DNA from: Tardiphaga robiniae
GTDB taxonomy: Bacteria > Pseudomonadota > Alphaproteobacteria > Rhizobiales > Xanthobacteraceae
Length of the DNA: 64,000 nucleotides
Direction: 5' to 3'
Assembly (NCBI RefSeq): GCF_001618955.1
Contig: NZ_LVYV01000004.1
Location: 1 to 64,000, forward strand
Below are positions 20,333 to 29,760 of this stretch, piece after piece (the first letter of the stretch is position 1; each line of letters begins with the position of its first letter). The notes under the pieces are model-generated. The model had not been told where the DNA came from. It saw nothing but the letters and a program-made list of their open reading frames with translations, and made no database searches. The translations under genes were made by a program, and so were the position numbers.

Positions 20333-21238
20333 CTATTCCAGGTACGGCGTCAGCACATCTTCGATCCACTTCATGAATGTGCGGACTCGGCGCGACAGAT
20401 TGCTCCGATGTGCTACGACGAGGGACACATCGAGCGCCCGGCGACGAAAATCGGGTATGATCTCCACAAGCGCTCCACTCTCTAAGTATCGGCCAATTCC
20501 CAAGAGCGGCGCCTGAATCAGGCCAAGGCCGGCGAGGGCAGCGGCTTCGTAGGTCTGCGCGCTGTTGACGTGTAGCGCACCTGGCAACTGAAGCGTCGCG
20601 TAGTTGTCGCCGTCCGGATATTCCCATCCATAGGGTCTTGCGCCCAGCATCGTCGAAAAATGAATTGTCCGATGTTCCTGACGCTGGAGATCTTCTAGCG
20701 ATCGAGGGACGCCATAGCGCGCCAGATAGGCGGGACTGGCAGCATTGACCATGCGCAACTTGCCCAGCGGGCGAGCAATCAGCGTCTCGTCCCCGATGGG
20801 TCCAAGCCGCAATACACAGTCGAACCCCTCTTGAACCAGATCAACTTGCCGATCCGTACTCGACACCTCCAGCTCCAACTCGGGGTGAGCCGCCATGAAT
20901 TCCGGCAAGGCCGGCACGATCGTTGAGCGCGCCACCTCGGTCGGCAGATCGACTCGTAAACGCCCGCGAAGAGCCACGCGATCGCTTGCGAACATCGAGT
21001 GCAGGTCATCGACTTCAGCAAGCAGATCGCGCGCACGGGCATGAAATGCGCGTCCGTCTTCCGTCAACTGCACACTGCGCGTTGTCCGGTGCAGGAGTCT
21101 GACACCGAGATATTCTTCCAGCTTCCGGACCGCTGTTGAGACCCTTCCCTTCTGAATGCCCAGGCTATCGGCTGCGCGGGTGAAGCTCCCCATTTCCGCG
21201 ACCGTTATGAAAATGAGGATGGGTTCGAGATTCTGCAT
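20333..21238 (-). CDS. LysR-family transcriptional regulator
   Basis: 301 residues. N-terminal winged helix (about 5-63; FTRAADSLGIQKGRVSTAV), HRTTRSVQLTEDG junction and C-terminal effector-binding domain. It is divergent from the DoxX-like/NmrA-like pair that starts at 21375, so it is the likely regulator of that pair. It marks the left edge of an accessory-looking block of redox genes extending to about 25.4 kb. Confidence 0.9.
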   Translation of the reverse strand: MQNLEPILIFITVAEMGSFTRAADSLGIQKGRVSTAVRKLEEYLGVRLLHRTTRSVQLTEDGRAFHARARDLLAEVDDLHSMFASDRVALRGRLRVDLPTEVARSTIVPALPEFMAAHPELELEVSSTDRQVDLVQEGFDCVLRLGPIGDETLIARPLGKLRMVNAASPAYLARYGVPRSLEDLQRQEHRTIHFSTMLGARPYGWEYPDGDNYATLQLPGALHVNSAQTYEAAALAGLGLIQAPLLGIGRYLESGALVEIIPDFRRRALDVSLVVAHRSNLSRRVRTFMKWIEDVLTPYLE

Positions 21239-21374
21239 TTTCGTGCCTCGGTATTGTTCGCCACAGAGAGAACAGTGCGTTCGCTTTGTCGGTGTTTATC
21301 ATGTCCAAGAGGCGCAATACGGTAAGCCTCGAAATTGGGTGACCCCATCGGAGAACGACAAAGTGTCCCAAGCC

Positions 21375-21785
21375 ATGAACCTGCATCACATGCCTGAAGC
21401 TATGACCTTGCATCGCAGCCTGTGGGCCGGCCGGATAATGAGCGCGTTTGTCGTTGTCGCTCTGGTGGCAGACGGCACTATTCAGCTTTTTGCGCCGGCG
21501 CAGATCGCCAGTGCGTTGCAGGAAACCGGGTTCGCGCTGGACCTGACCCGTACCCTGGGTCCGATCATCCTCGCCTGCACCATCCTTTACGCCATCCCAG
21601 CCACTGCCGTTCTTGGCGCGATCCTGGTGACGGGATTTCTGGGAGGCGCCATCTGCGCCCATGTCCGCATCGGTGAGTTGGGATCGCCGCCGGAGCTCAT
21701 TTCCCTGCTTCTGGGCGCGCTGACATGGGGCGGTCTCTACGCGCGCGATCGCCGTGTCCGAGCCCTTCTGCCGCTCATCCGTTGA
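21375..21785 (+). CDS. DoxX-like small membrane protein
   Basis: 136 residues from the ATG at 21375, with four membrane helices (SAFVVVALVADGTIQLF; ILACTILYAIPATAVLGAIL; GFLGGAICAHVRIG; LISLLLGALTWGGLYAR). The pattern matches the DoxX-like family, often found with oxidoreductases and SDR-type proteins. An earlier in-frame start at 21156 would overlap the divergent LysR coding region and is not adopted. The NmrA-like gene follows 45 bp later. Confidence 0.78.
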   Translation: MNLHHMPEAMTLHRSLWAGRIMSAFVVVALVADGTIQLFAPAQIASALQETGFALDLTRTLGPIILACTILYAIPATAVLGAILVTGFLGGAICAHVRIGELGSPPELISLLLGALTWGGLYARDRRVRALLPLIR

Positions 21786-21830
21786 ACCAACAGGAGCAGT
21801 GCTCTGTCCCCCAAGATCAGGAGAAAGCAC

Positions 21831-22703
21831 ATGTTTTTAGTAATGGGAATTACGGGAAAAGTCGGCGGCGCGACGGCAAGGCATTTGCTGGCGCAAGGCA
21901 AGAAAGTCCGTGCGCTAGTCCGCGACCGCGCGAAGGCGGCAAGCTGGATGGACCAGGGCGTGGAACTGGTCGATGGCGACTGGAACGATGCAGCCGCCAT
22001 CGAGCGGGCGCTCAGGGGCGTCGACGGCGCGTTTGTCATGTTGCCTTCTGTCTGGACTCCGTCGCCCGATTTCAAAGAAGCAAAGGGTGTGATTGCAAAC
22101 TATGTCGAGGCGCTCACCAGGGCAGCGCCGCCGCGGGTGGTAGCGCTTTCGTCGATGGGGGCGAACAGAACCAGCGGGCTCGGGATGATCACGGCCTTGT
22201 CGCTTCTGGAGCAAGGTTTTCGCGATCTGACATTTCCAATCGCATTTGTGCGCGCCGGCGGGTTCTTCGAAAACTTCCTTTACGGCCTACACATCGCCCA
22301 TGGCGGCACGCTACCGGTCTACTACAATCCGACAAACCGAAAATCGACCATGGTCGCGACGAACGACATCGGCGCGGAGGTCGCAACCCTTTTGATCGGG
22401 CCAGCGTGGTCAGGGCAGCGCGTCGTCGAGCTTGGTTCGATGGTCACCGCGGATGAAGTCGCGGCTCAGTTAGGCGAAGTCATGCAGCGTGACGTCAAGG
22501 CGTTTGCCGTCCCACGGGCCGAGTGGTCAGCAGCATTCGAGCAGTTCGGCATCCCGAAGGGCCAGACCGGACCGGCCGAAGCGATGTTCGAGGCCGTCAA
22601 CGCGGGCTGGATGGACCTTGGCGTCAAGGACACGGAGCACGTAGCGGGTACGACGTCCGCACGCGATGTATTCGAGGCTGCACAGAACGCCGCCAAGGCG
22701 TAA
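21831..22703 (+). CDS. NmrA-like atypical SDR / NAD(P)-binding protein
   Basis: 290 residues. The N-terminal Rossmann motif MGITGKVGGATARHLL and the segment GVDGAFVMLPSVW, followed by VVALSSMGANRTSG, are typical of the NmrA/YtfG branch, which binds NAD(P) and either senses redox state or reduces quinones. The active-site Tyr-x3-Lys of classical SDRs is absent. Cotranscribed with the DoxX-like gene; probably controlled by the divergent LysR protein. Confidence 0.88.
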   Translation: MFLVMGITGKVGGATARHLLAQGKKVRALVRDRAKAASWMDQGVELVDGDWNDAAAIERALRGVDGAFVMLPSVWTPSPDFKEAKGVIANYVEALTRAAPPRVVALSSMGANRTSGLGMITALSLLEQGFRDLTFPIAFVRAGGFFENFLYGLHIAHGGTLPVYYNPTNRKSTMVATNDIGAEVATLLIGPAWSGQRVVELGSMVTADEVAAQLGEVMQRDVKAFAVPRAEWSAAFEQFGIPKGQTGPAEAMFEAVNAGWMDLGVKDTEHVAGTTSARDVFEAAQNAAKA

Positions 22704-22734
22704 GTCCGGGACGGCATGACACGGGCTTGCATGA

Positions 22735-22776
22735 TACAAACCTCGGACCATGGATGTCATGCTCCGAGGTTTTGTA
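22735..22776. terminator. Inverted repeat between convergent genes, likely terminator
   Basis: TACAAACCTCGGA (22735-22747) pairs with TCCGAGGTTTTGTA (22763-22776) around a 15-nt loop, between the NmrA-like gene (+) and the F420-type reductase gene (-). The T-rich 3' arm supports termination of the plus-strand unit. Confidence 0.55.
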
Positions 22777-22891
22777 CCAAGGGGCCGTGCACGGCCGTGG
22801 AGTAGTATCGGACAGCAGAGGTTCGCGCGCTGCTCGAAGAAGTCAGCGCGCGCGACCAGTTATCAATGTCGATCACACCGCCGTAGATCGA

Positions 22892-23491
22892 TTACTGCTC
22901 CTTCTTGAACAAATCCTGGAAGATGAGCGGGCCCCAGGTGCGGCCGCGTGCGTGCACCAGCGCGCCACCTTCGTTGAGCTTTCCCAGCTTGACGGGTGTG
23001 AAGCCGAGTTGCTTGGCTAGGGCCGCCACCGGAGCGATCGCGTCCTCGTCGTCAGCAGACAGAAAGACGACCCGATGCCCGCCCGCGACGATCGGATCGG
23101 TAGCCAGAGTGGCTGCGCCCAGGTGATTGAAACCTTTCACGAGTTTGGCGCCGGTGAATGCCTTCGCGACGACGGCGGAGCCCGGGAGACCGTCCGGCTC
23201 GTCGGGGCCCGGAAACAGGTTCATCGCGTCGATGACCATCTTGCCGTCCCAGCTCGGCAGGATCTTCGCAACCTCGCGATGCTCGCCGAACGGGACCGCC
23301 AGGATGACCGTGTCGGCCTCGAGTGCGTCCCGCAGCGACCTGGCGACGACCTTGGGGCCAATCGCCCGAGCCTGCGGTGCCAACGCCTCGGGCGGCCGGC
23401 GGCTCGCGACGGTCACGTCGATGTTCTTACGGGCGAAGGCGTGGGCGAGGGCCTGGCCTATCTTGCCGAATCCTATAATCGCGTAGCTCAT
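22892..23491 (-). CDS. NADP/F420-dependent oxidoreductase-family protein (FNO-like)
   Basis: 199 residues. N-terminal dinucleotide motif IGFGKIGQALAHAFARKN, then SRRPPEAL and VILAVPFGE as in NADPH:F420 oxidoreductase-like proteins. Such stand-alone homologues are frequent in organisms lacking F420, where they likely use NADP with another partner; function is unknown. It is the second gene of an operon with the SDR at 23508 (16-bp gap). GGAGAAG precedes the ATG. Confidence 0.85.
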   Translation of the reverse strand: MSYAIIGFGKIGQALAHAFARKNIDVTVASRRPPEALAPQARAIGPKVVARSLRDALEADTVILAVPFGEHREVAKILPSWDGKMVIDAMNLFPGPDEPDGLPGSAVVAKAFTGAKLVKGFNHLGAATLATDPIVAGGHRVVFLSADDEDAIAPVAALAKQLGFTPVKLGKLNEGGALVHARGRTWGPLIFQDLFKKEQ

Positions 23492-23507
23492 GATGCTTCT
23501 CCGATTT

Positions 23508-24242
23508 TCAGATGGCCGAGAAGCCGCCGTCGACAGACAACTCCACTCCGTTCACGAAGCTCGAATCGTCTGAAGCAAGAAACAGCGCGACCGCCGCAAT
23601 TTCCTCAGGACGTCCCATCTTTCCCCGCGGGATCAGGGATTCGAACATCTGCTTCGCTTCTTCAGTGAGAACCTGGTCCTGCATCGGTGTGGCGATCGGC
23701 CCCGGGTGCAGCACGTTCACCCGGATATTCCGGCCCTTCAGTTCGTTGAGCCATCCGCGTGCGAATGCGTGCAGCGTCGCCTTGCTCGCCGCATACACGC
23801 TATAACCGGGGAAACCTTTGATCGACGCAACTGACCCGGTCATGAAGATCGATCCGCCATCGTTGAACAGCGGCAACGCCTTCTGAACGGTAAACAGCGT
23901 GCCGCGCGCGTTCAGGCCGAAGGTCGCATCGAAATGCTGCTCGGTAATTTCGCCCAGTGGCACGGCTTCGCCCGTGCCGGCGCTCGCATACAGGACGTCG
24001 ATCCTGCCCTTTTCCCGCTTGACCGTATCGAACAGGCGGTCGAGGTCGTCGAGATTGGCCGCGTCGCCGCGCACGCCGGTCACATTCCGGCCAATCAGCT
24101 TGACGGCCTCATCGAGCGCCTCCTGCCTCCGGCCCGTGACGAAAACGTAGGCGCCTTCTTCGACGAACAGCTTGGCGCTCGCCAGCGCCATGCCGCTCGA
24201 TCCACCCGTGATGACTGCAACCTTACCTTCAAGCTTTCCCAT
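23508..24242 (-). CDS. Short-chain dehydrogenase/reductase
   Basis: 244 residues of the classical SDR fold: TGGSSGMALA cofactor loop (about 12-21), ASAGTGEA in place of the NNAG motif, catalytic Ser in MTGSVASIKG, catalytic Tyr/Lys in YSVYAASKA, and SVDGGFSAI at the C-terminus. First gene of an operon with the F420-type reductase. AGGAG precedes the ATG. Divergent from the LysR gene at 24511. Confidence 0.92.
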   Translation of the reverse strand: MGKLEGKVAVITGGSSGMALASAKLFVEEGAYVFVTGRRQEALDEAVKLIGRNVTGVRGDAANLDDLDRLFDTVKREKGRIDVLYASAGTGEAVPLGEITEQHFDATFGLNARGTLFTVQKALPLFNDGGSIFMTGSVASIKGFPGYSVYAASKATLHAFARGWLNELKGRNIRVNVLHPGPIATPMQDQVLTEEAKQMFESLIPRGKMGRPEEIAAVALFLASDDSSFVNGVELSVDGGFSAI

Positions 24243-24510
24243 AACTTCTCCTGTCGTGGTGTCGGGACAGCATCTGCCCCCGAGAAGCTCGACATAGGTC
24301 CGCCGAAGTCAGGCGTTGAGTGCGGAAGTGCGCACATCGGTGGTGCGAAATCGATCCGGCTGGACGACTGACGCGAGCCGTGATGATCGGTGTCCGCCGT
24401 TCGGAATTGGGCCGTGTTTGTCGGGATAGGCTATGATAACCGCCTGTACTGCTGCACGATGCGTTGGATACGGGCTTTGGAAAGCGCACCGCGCGGTGCG
24501 GGATTGCACC

Positions 24511-25407
24511 ATGATCGACTGGGATGACGTTCGCTACTTTCTGGCCGTCGCGCGCGGAGGCTCAGTGCGGGCTGCCGCCGAGCGCCTCGGTGTGAACCAT
24601 GCGACCGTGCTGCGACGCATCGCCCAGCTCGAGGAACGCCTCGGGGCGCAGATGTTCGAAAAGCTGCCTTCGGGCTACCGCCTGACGGCAGCGGGCGAGG
24701 AGGTCCTCGAATTCGCGGACCAGATGGAAGCGTCGTCGCACCAGCTGGAGACGCGCGTCTTCGGGCGCGACCAGGGCGTGCGCGGGCTTCTGCGGGTAAC
24801 GTTGGCGCCGCCTCTCGCGACACACCTGCTCATGCCGGATTTCGCCGATTTCGCGCGCCTGCATCCGGACATCGAGATGGACATCTTGTCCTTCGGCGAG
24901 TTGGCAAATCTGACCAACCGAGACGCCGACGTGGCAATCCGCGTCGTCTACGATCGCAAAACCCTGCCGCTCAATCTGCACGGCCTGAAGGGACCGGAGG
25001 TGTTCGGCGGCGTCTACATGTCCCGCGATCGACTGGCCGCGTGGCGTGCGGGCGCGCCCGATCCGATCCGGTGGATCGTCATCAGCATGCATGGCATTCC
25101 GGATTGGGCCAGCGCGGGTGAGGTGCTCACCACGGGCGTGCCGTTCAGGACCTCGGACGCCGGGGCGCAGATCGTTGCAGTCCGGCAGGGGCTCGGGATC
25201 ACGACACTGCCGTGCTTCGTCGGAGATGCCGACCCTCTGTTGGTGAGGGTGCCGGGCACCGACCTGCACATGTATGGAACGCTCTGGCTCCTCACACAGG
25301 GGGAGACACGCAAGACGAAGCGCGTGCGGCTCTTCACCGAGTTCGTATCCCGCAGGCTCGCCGCGTACGCTCCGCTTCTCGCAGGGCTGTCCATATCGCG
25401 CGACTGA
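24511..25407 (+). CDS. LysR-family transcriptional regulator
   Basis: 298 residues from the ATG that gives MIDWDDVRYFLAVARGG, a typical start for this subfamily. Winged helix about 5-62 (VRAAAERLGVNHATVLRRI), then an effector domain. Divergent from the SDR/F420-reductase operon across a 268-bp gap, so it is the likely regulator of that operon. The gap holds no other gene that I can see. Confidence 0.9.
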   Translation: MIDWDDVRYFLAVARGGSVRAAAERLGVNHATVLRRIAQLEERLGAQMFEKLPSGYRLTAAGEEVLEFADQMEASSHQLETRVFGRDQGVRGLLRVTLAPPLATHLLMPDFADFARLHPDIEMDILSFGELANLTNRDADVAIRVVYDRKTLPLNLHGLKGPEVFGGVYMSRDRLAAWRAGAPDPIRWIVISMHGIPDWASAGEVLTTGVPFRTSDAGAQIVAVRQGLGITTLPCFVGDADPLLVRVPGTDLHMYGTLWLLTQGETRKTKRVRLFTEFVSRRLAAYAPLLAGLSISRD

Positions 25408-25713
25408 TGCGCGGCAGGTCGCCGGCCACCAATTGGCTGATGGTGGCGGGTCAGACCGACGTTTCGGACGTGTCTTCGGGGAGTTTCTTTGCGACAGGTC
25501 GGGTGAGAACCAGCATTTCAGCCCGGCAAGCATGCCTGCCGTCATGTTTTGACCGTTGAACGCTGAATTTAAAGGGCTATTTTTACTGCAATGCAGTATC
25601 TTGTCAGTCGGTCGCGATTGACGTACTCGAAGCCGAATTCGCCTTTAGACCGGTTTTAACAATAACGGTTGGTGGCGCTGCGTTTCCAGCGTCAACCACC
25701 TCATGACGTTGGG
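25408..25713. other. Intergenic region upstream of acnB
   Basis: No coding sequence seen. It contains an inverted repeat CGGCA-N8-TGCCG near 25527-25545, an AT-richer stretch from about 25560, and the operator-like palindrome at 25585. The acnB promoter is expected in the AT-richer part. Confidence 0.5.
25585..25597. promoter_or_regulatory. Operator-like palindrome upstream of acnB
   Basis: ACTGCA-A-TGCAGT is a perfect 6+1+6 palindrome in an AT-rich context 117 bp before the acnB start codon. It looks like a binding site for a dimeric regulator. The regulator is not identifiable from this window. Confidence 0.4.
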
Positions 25714-28506
25714 ATGACGATGAGCCTCTATTCAGATTACCTCGCTGAAATCGAAAGCAGAAAAGCTCAAGGCCTCGCTCCCAAACCGATCGACGACGGC
25801 GCGCTCACCGGCGAAATCATCGCCCTGATCAAGGACAACGGCAGCGAACACCGCGCCGACGCCCTGAAATTCTTCATCTACAACACCCTGCCGGGCACCA
25901 CGAGCGCCGCAGGCGTCAAGGCCGCCTTTCTGAAGGAGATTATCCTCGGTGAGGCGATCGTCCCGGAAATCACACCCACCTTCGCGCTGGAACTGCTGTC
26001 GCACATGAAGGGCGGTCCCTCGATCGGGGTGCTGCTCGACATCGCGCTTGGCGATGACGCAGCCATCGCCGGCCCGGCGGGCGAGGTGCTCAAGACCCAG
26101 TTCTTCCTCTACGACGCCGACATGTTCCGGCTGCGCGATGCCTTCAAGGCGGGCAATGCGGTCGCCAAGGGCGTGCTCGAGAGCTATGCCAAGGCCGAGT
26201 TCTTCACCAAGCTCCCGGACGTCGCGGACGAGATCAAGGTCGTGACCTACGTCGCCGCCGAAGGCGATATCTCGACCGACCTGCTGTCGCCGGGCAACCA
26301 GGCGCATTCGCGTTCGGACCGTGAGCTGCACGGCCAGTGCATGATGACGCCGCAGGCGCAGCAGGAAATCGTGGCGCTGCAGAAGCAGCATCCCGATAAG
26401 CGCGTGATGATGATCGCCGAGAAGGGCACGATGGGCGTGGGCTCGTCGCGCATGTCGGGCGTGAACAACGTGGCGCTGTGGACCGGCAAGCCGGCCAGCC
26501 CCTATGTGCCCTTCGTCAACTTCGCCCCGGTCGTCGCCGGCACCAACGGCATCTCGCCGATCTTCGCGACGACGGTGGACGTGACCGGCGGCATCGGCGT
26601 CAACCTCAAGAACTGGGTCAAGAAGCTCGACGGGGACGGCAAGCCGATCCTCAACAACGACGGAAACCCGGTCCTCGAACAGAAATTTGCGGTCGATACC
26701 GGCACCGTCCTGACGCTCGATGCCAAGGGTAAGAAGCTGCGCGACGAAAACGGCAAGGAGCTGGTCGACGTCGCTGCCGCCTTCACGCCGCAGAAGATGG
26801 AGTTCATGAAGGCCGGCAGCTCCTATGCCATCGTGTTCGGCAAGAAGCTGCAGACCTTTGCCGCCGAAACGCTCGGCGTTGAGCCGACCCCGGTTTTCGC
26901 TCCGAACAAGGAGATCTCGGTCGAAGGCCAGGGCCTGACCGCGGTCGAGAAGATCTTCAACCGCAATGCCGTGGGCGTGCTCGGCGGCAAGGTGCTGCAT
27001 GCGGGCTCGGACGTGCGCGTCAAGGTCAATATCGTCGGGTCGCAGGACACCACCGGCCTGATGACCGCGCAGGAGCTGGAAGCGATGGCGGCCACCGTCA
27101 TCTCGCCGATCGTCGATGGCGCCTACCAGTCGGGCTGCCACACGGCATCGGTGTGGGACAAGAAGGCGCAGGTCAACATTCCGAAGCTGATGAGCTTCAT
27201 GAACAATTTCGGCGTGATCACCGCGCGCGATCCCAAGGGCAGCTATCATGCGATGACCGACGTCATCCACAAGGTGCTGAACGACATCACCGTCGATGAC
27301 TGGGCGATCATCATCGGCGGCGACAGCCACACCCGCATGTCCAAGGGCGTGGCTTTCGGTGCCGATTCCGGCACCGTGGCGCTGGCGCTTGCGACCGGCG
27401 AGGCGACGATGCCAATCCCGCAATCGGTCAAGGTGACGTTCAAGGGCGCGATGCAGCTGCATATGGACTTCCGCGACGTGGTCCATGCGACCCAGGCGCA
27501 GATGCTCAAGCAATGCGGCGACAACGTTTTCCAGGGCCGGATCATCGAGGTTCATCTCGGCACGCTGCTGGCTGACCAGGCCTTCACCTTCACCGACTGG
27601 ACGGCCGAGATGAAGGCCAAGGCGTCGATCTGCATTTCGCAGGACGACACGCTGATCGAGTCGCTGGAGATCGCCAAGTCGCGCATCCAGATCATGATCG
27701 ACAAGGGCATGGAAAATGCGGCGGGCACGCTGAAGGGCCTGATCGCCAAGGCCGATGCGCGCATCGCCGAAATCCGCTCGGGCGAGAAGCCCGCGCTGAC
27801 GCCCGACGCCAATGCGAAATACTTCGCCGAGGTCGTCGTCGATCTCGACATCATCGACGAGCCGATGATCGCCGATCCCGACGTCAACAACGCCGATGTG
27901 TCGCGTCGCTACACCCACGACACGATCCGTCCGATTTCGTATTACGGCGGCACCAAGAAAGTAGATCTCGGCTTCGTGGGCTCGTGCATGGTGCACAAGG
28001 GCGACATGAAGATCGTCGCCCAGATGCTCAAGAACATCGAGAAGTCCGAAGGCAAGGTCGCGTTCAATGCGCCGCTGGTCGTTGCTGCGCCCACCTACAA
28101 CATCATCGACGAGTTGAAGGCCGAAGGGGACTGGGAAATCCTGCAGAAGTATTCGGGCTTCGAATTCGATGATCTGAAGCCGAAGACCGCGAACCGTACT
28201 GCATACGAGAACATCCTCTATCTCGAGCGTCCGGGCTGCAACCTGTGCATGGGCAACCAGGAGAAGGCGGAGAAGGGCGATACCGTTTTGGCAACCTCGA
28301 CCCGTCTGTTCCAGGGCCGCGTCGTGGAAGACACCGCCGAGAAGAAGGGTGAATCGCTGCTGGCCTCGACCCCGGTCGTGGTGTTGTCGGCGATCCTCGG
28401 TCGCACGCCGAGCGCCGAGGAATACAAGGCCGCCGTCGAAGGCATTGACCTGACCAAGTTCGCCCCGCCGAAGACTGCTTCGATGGGGGCCTCCGTCTTT
28501 TACTAG
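25714..28506 (+). CDS. acnB: Aconitate hydratase B / 2-methylisocitrate dehydratase
   Basis: 930 residues. 4Fe-4S enzyme that interconverts citrate and isocitrate, and hydrates 2-methylaconitate in the methylcitrate cycle. The AcnB-specific N-terminal HEAT-like and swivel domains come first (MTMSLYSDYLAEIE start), then the catalytic part. Cluster ligands are visible at FVGSCMVH and CNLCMGNQ; IIGGDSHTRMSKGVAFG is the substrate motif. Alphaproteobacteria of this group generally rely on AcnA, so an AcnB here is noteworthy. It stands alone, between a LysR gene and a serine-hydrolase remnant. An alternative ATG lies two codons downstream. Confidence 0.95.
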   Translation: MTMSLYSDYLAEIESRKAQGLAPKPIDDGALTGEIIALIKDNGSEHRADALKFFIYNTLPGTTSAAGVKAAFLKEIILGEAIVPEITPTFALELLSHMKGGPSIGVLLDIALGDDAAIAGPAGEVLKTQFFLYDADMFRLRDAFKAGNAVAKGVLESYAKAEFFTKLPDVADEIKVVTYVAAEGDISTDLLSPGNQAHSRSDRELHGQCMMTPQAQQEIVALQKQHPDKRVMMIAEKGTMGVGSSRMSGVNNVALWTGKPASPYVPFVNFAPVVAGTNGISPIFATTVDVTGGIGVNLKNWVKKLDGDGKPILNNDGNPVLEQKFAVDTGTVLTLDAKGKKLRDENGKELVDVAAAFTPQKMEFMKAGSSYAIVFGKKLQTFAAETLGVEPTPVFAPNKEISVEGQGLTAVEKIFNRNAVGVLGGKVLHAGSDVRVKVNIVGSQDTTGLMTAQELEAMAATVISPIVDGAYQSGCHTASVWDKKAQVNIPKLMSFMNNFGVITARDPKGSYHAMTDVIHKVLNDITVDDWAIIIGGDSHTRMSKGVAFGADSGTVALALATGEATMPIPQSVKVTFKGAMQLHMDFRDVVHATQAQMLKQCGDNVFQGRIIEVHLGTLLADQAFTFTDWTAEMKAKASICISQDDTLIESLEIAKSRIQIMIDKGMENAAGTLKGLIAKADARIAEIRSGEKPALTPDANAKYFAEVVVDLDIIDEPMIADPDVNNADVSRRYTHDTIRPISYYGGTKKVDLGFVGSCMVHKGDMKIVAQMLKNIEKSEGKVAFNAPLVVAAPTYNIIDELKAEGDWEILQKYSGFEFDDLKPKTANRTAYENILYLERPGCNLCMGNQEKAEKGDTVLATSTRLFQGRVVEDTAEKKGESLLASTPVVVLSAILGRTPSAEEYKAAVEGIDLTKFAPPKTASMGASVFY

Positions 28507-28590
28507 GGCGGAGAACAAGAGCTGTTCAAAAATCGGCGTTGGCAGGTGAACACCTGCCGCGCCGCGGGCGGTCGTTCGCGAGCGCCACCG

Positions 28591-28725
28591 CAGGACAAGA
28601 CAATCACCTTCCACGACGGCTCGTTCCGCAACTTCCCCGAACTGCGCTGGGCCTGGAGCAATATCCGTCAGCTCCCCGCTTTCGATCCGTTGCTGCCGAC
28701 TATGAAAGGCGCGAGTGAGCCCTGA
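28591..28725 (+). pseudogene. Remnant of a serine hydrolase (class C beta-lactamase fold) gene
   Basis: A 45-codon stretch translates to QDKTITFHDGSFRNFPELRW then AWSNIRQL, followed by unrelated residues and a stop. The first 28 residues match the N-terminal part of the intact serine hydrolase at 29761 (its QDKLITFHDG...AWSNVRQL) with only a few changes. At DNA level about one base in nine differs over roughly 80 bp, so it is a diverged paralogue or orthologue fragment and not a fresh copy. There is no start codon and no catalytic region. Confidence 0.85.
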
Positions 28726-28736
28726 GCGGACCTTTG

Positions 28737-29387
28737 TCAGCCGGTCGGTGGCTTGCCGGTGAAGAGCGCCAGTTGATCGGCGAAGGCGCGCTTGTAGGCG
28801 GGCCGCGCTTCACCGCGGGCGATGTAGGCGCAGAGGTTTGGATAGTCCTCCAGTAGTCCTGATCCGTTCAATCTGCGCAGCACCGTCACCATCAGCAGGT
28901 CACCGGCGCTGAATCTGCCGTCGAGCCAGTCGGCGTCGCCAAGGCGGATGGAAAGGTCTCCCAGCCGGGCGCGGACGCGATCGTCGAGGATCGGCAGGCG
29001 CGTCGCGTACCAGGTCTTGTCGCGCTCCGTGAGCGTGGCGGCTCCGCGTTCCACGATCGGCGGCTCCACGGTGCTGAGCGCGGCGAATATCCAGGCGATG
29101 GCGCGCGCCCGGGCATTCGCATCGTCTGGTAGCAGGCCCGGATGGCGCTCCGCGATATGGAAGACGATCGCCCCCGACTCGAACAGCATGAGGTCGCCGT
29201 CTTGGTAGGTCGGGATCTGCCCGAAGGGATGGAGCCTGCGATGTGCGGGTTCCTTCATCTCAGTGAACGACAGTAGACGGACGTCGTAAGGCTGGCCCAC
29301 TTCTTCGAGCGCCCAGCGAACGCGCATGTCACGCGCCAATCCCCTTCCGCGATCGGGAGATCGTTCAAAGGCGCTAATAGTGGGCAT
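28737..29387 (-). CDS. Glutathione S-transferase family protein
   Basis: 216 residues. Thioredoxin-like N-terminal domain (about 1-85; WALEEVGQPYDVR, then FGQIPTYQDGDLMLFESGAI with the cis-Pro and Glu-Ser glutathione-binding residues) and an all-helical C-terminal domain (about 90-210). No Cys at the usual beta-class active site; a Ser or Arg may serve. Single gene, convergent with the serine-hydrolase remnant. Confidence 0.88.
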   Translation of the reverse strand: MPTISAFERSPDRGRGLARDMRVRWALEEVGQPYDVRLLSFTEMKEPAHRRLHPFGQIPTYQDGDLMLFESGAIVFHIAERHPGLLPDDANARARAIAWIFAALSTVEPPIVERGAATLTERDKTWYATRLPILDDRVRARLGDLSIRLGDADWLDGRFSAGDLLMVTVLRRLNGSGLLEDYPNLCAYIARGEARPAYKRAFADQLALFTGKPPTG

Positions 29388-29760
29388 TGTTTCTCTCCAC
29401 CTTGGTGTTTCGCATCCCCAGGACGAACGACCGGCGCGTCTCCCGACAACCGATTTCGATTTCTGACCACGGAATTTCGCGGGCCGAACCTGTCATCGGA
29501 CCCCGCCGGACCACGGATATTCTTCGGAACCGAGAGCATTGACCATTGAGCGAGCTGCCAAGCCTAGCGATGAAATGACGGAGCGTCACGAGCTCGATTC
29601 AGGTGATCGATGATGAGGTGGCTGTTCAAGTGAAGGACGGTCGCGTGCAGTAGCCGCGCCAGACGACATGCGACTGATCAATGCACCTCCGCTCAAACGC
29701 GGGATGTGCATCATTCTCCGCGATGTTACGACTGGCTCACTATCCTCCCGGAGAGCCTTC
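29388..29760. other. Intergenic region between GST and serine hydrolase
   Basis: No gene seen in 373 bp. It must hold the divergent promoters of the two flanking genes. The plus-strand gene has CCCGGAGAG just before its ATG. No clear repeats were found. Confidence 0.5.

Noticed and set aside
25732-28614. Very long open frame on the minus strand opposite acnB
   Set aside because: It is antisense to a full-length, motif-complete aconitase. Its translation is Arg/His/Gly/Asp-rich, as expected for the shadow of a GC-rich gene; no domain is recognisable.
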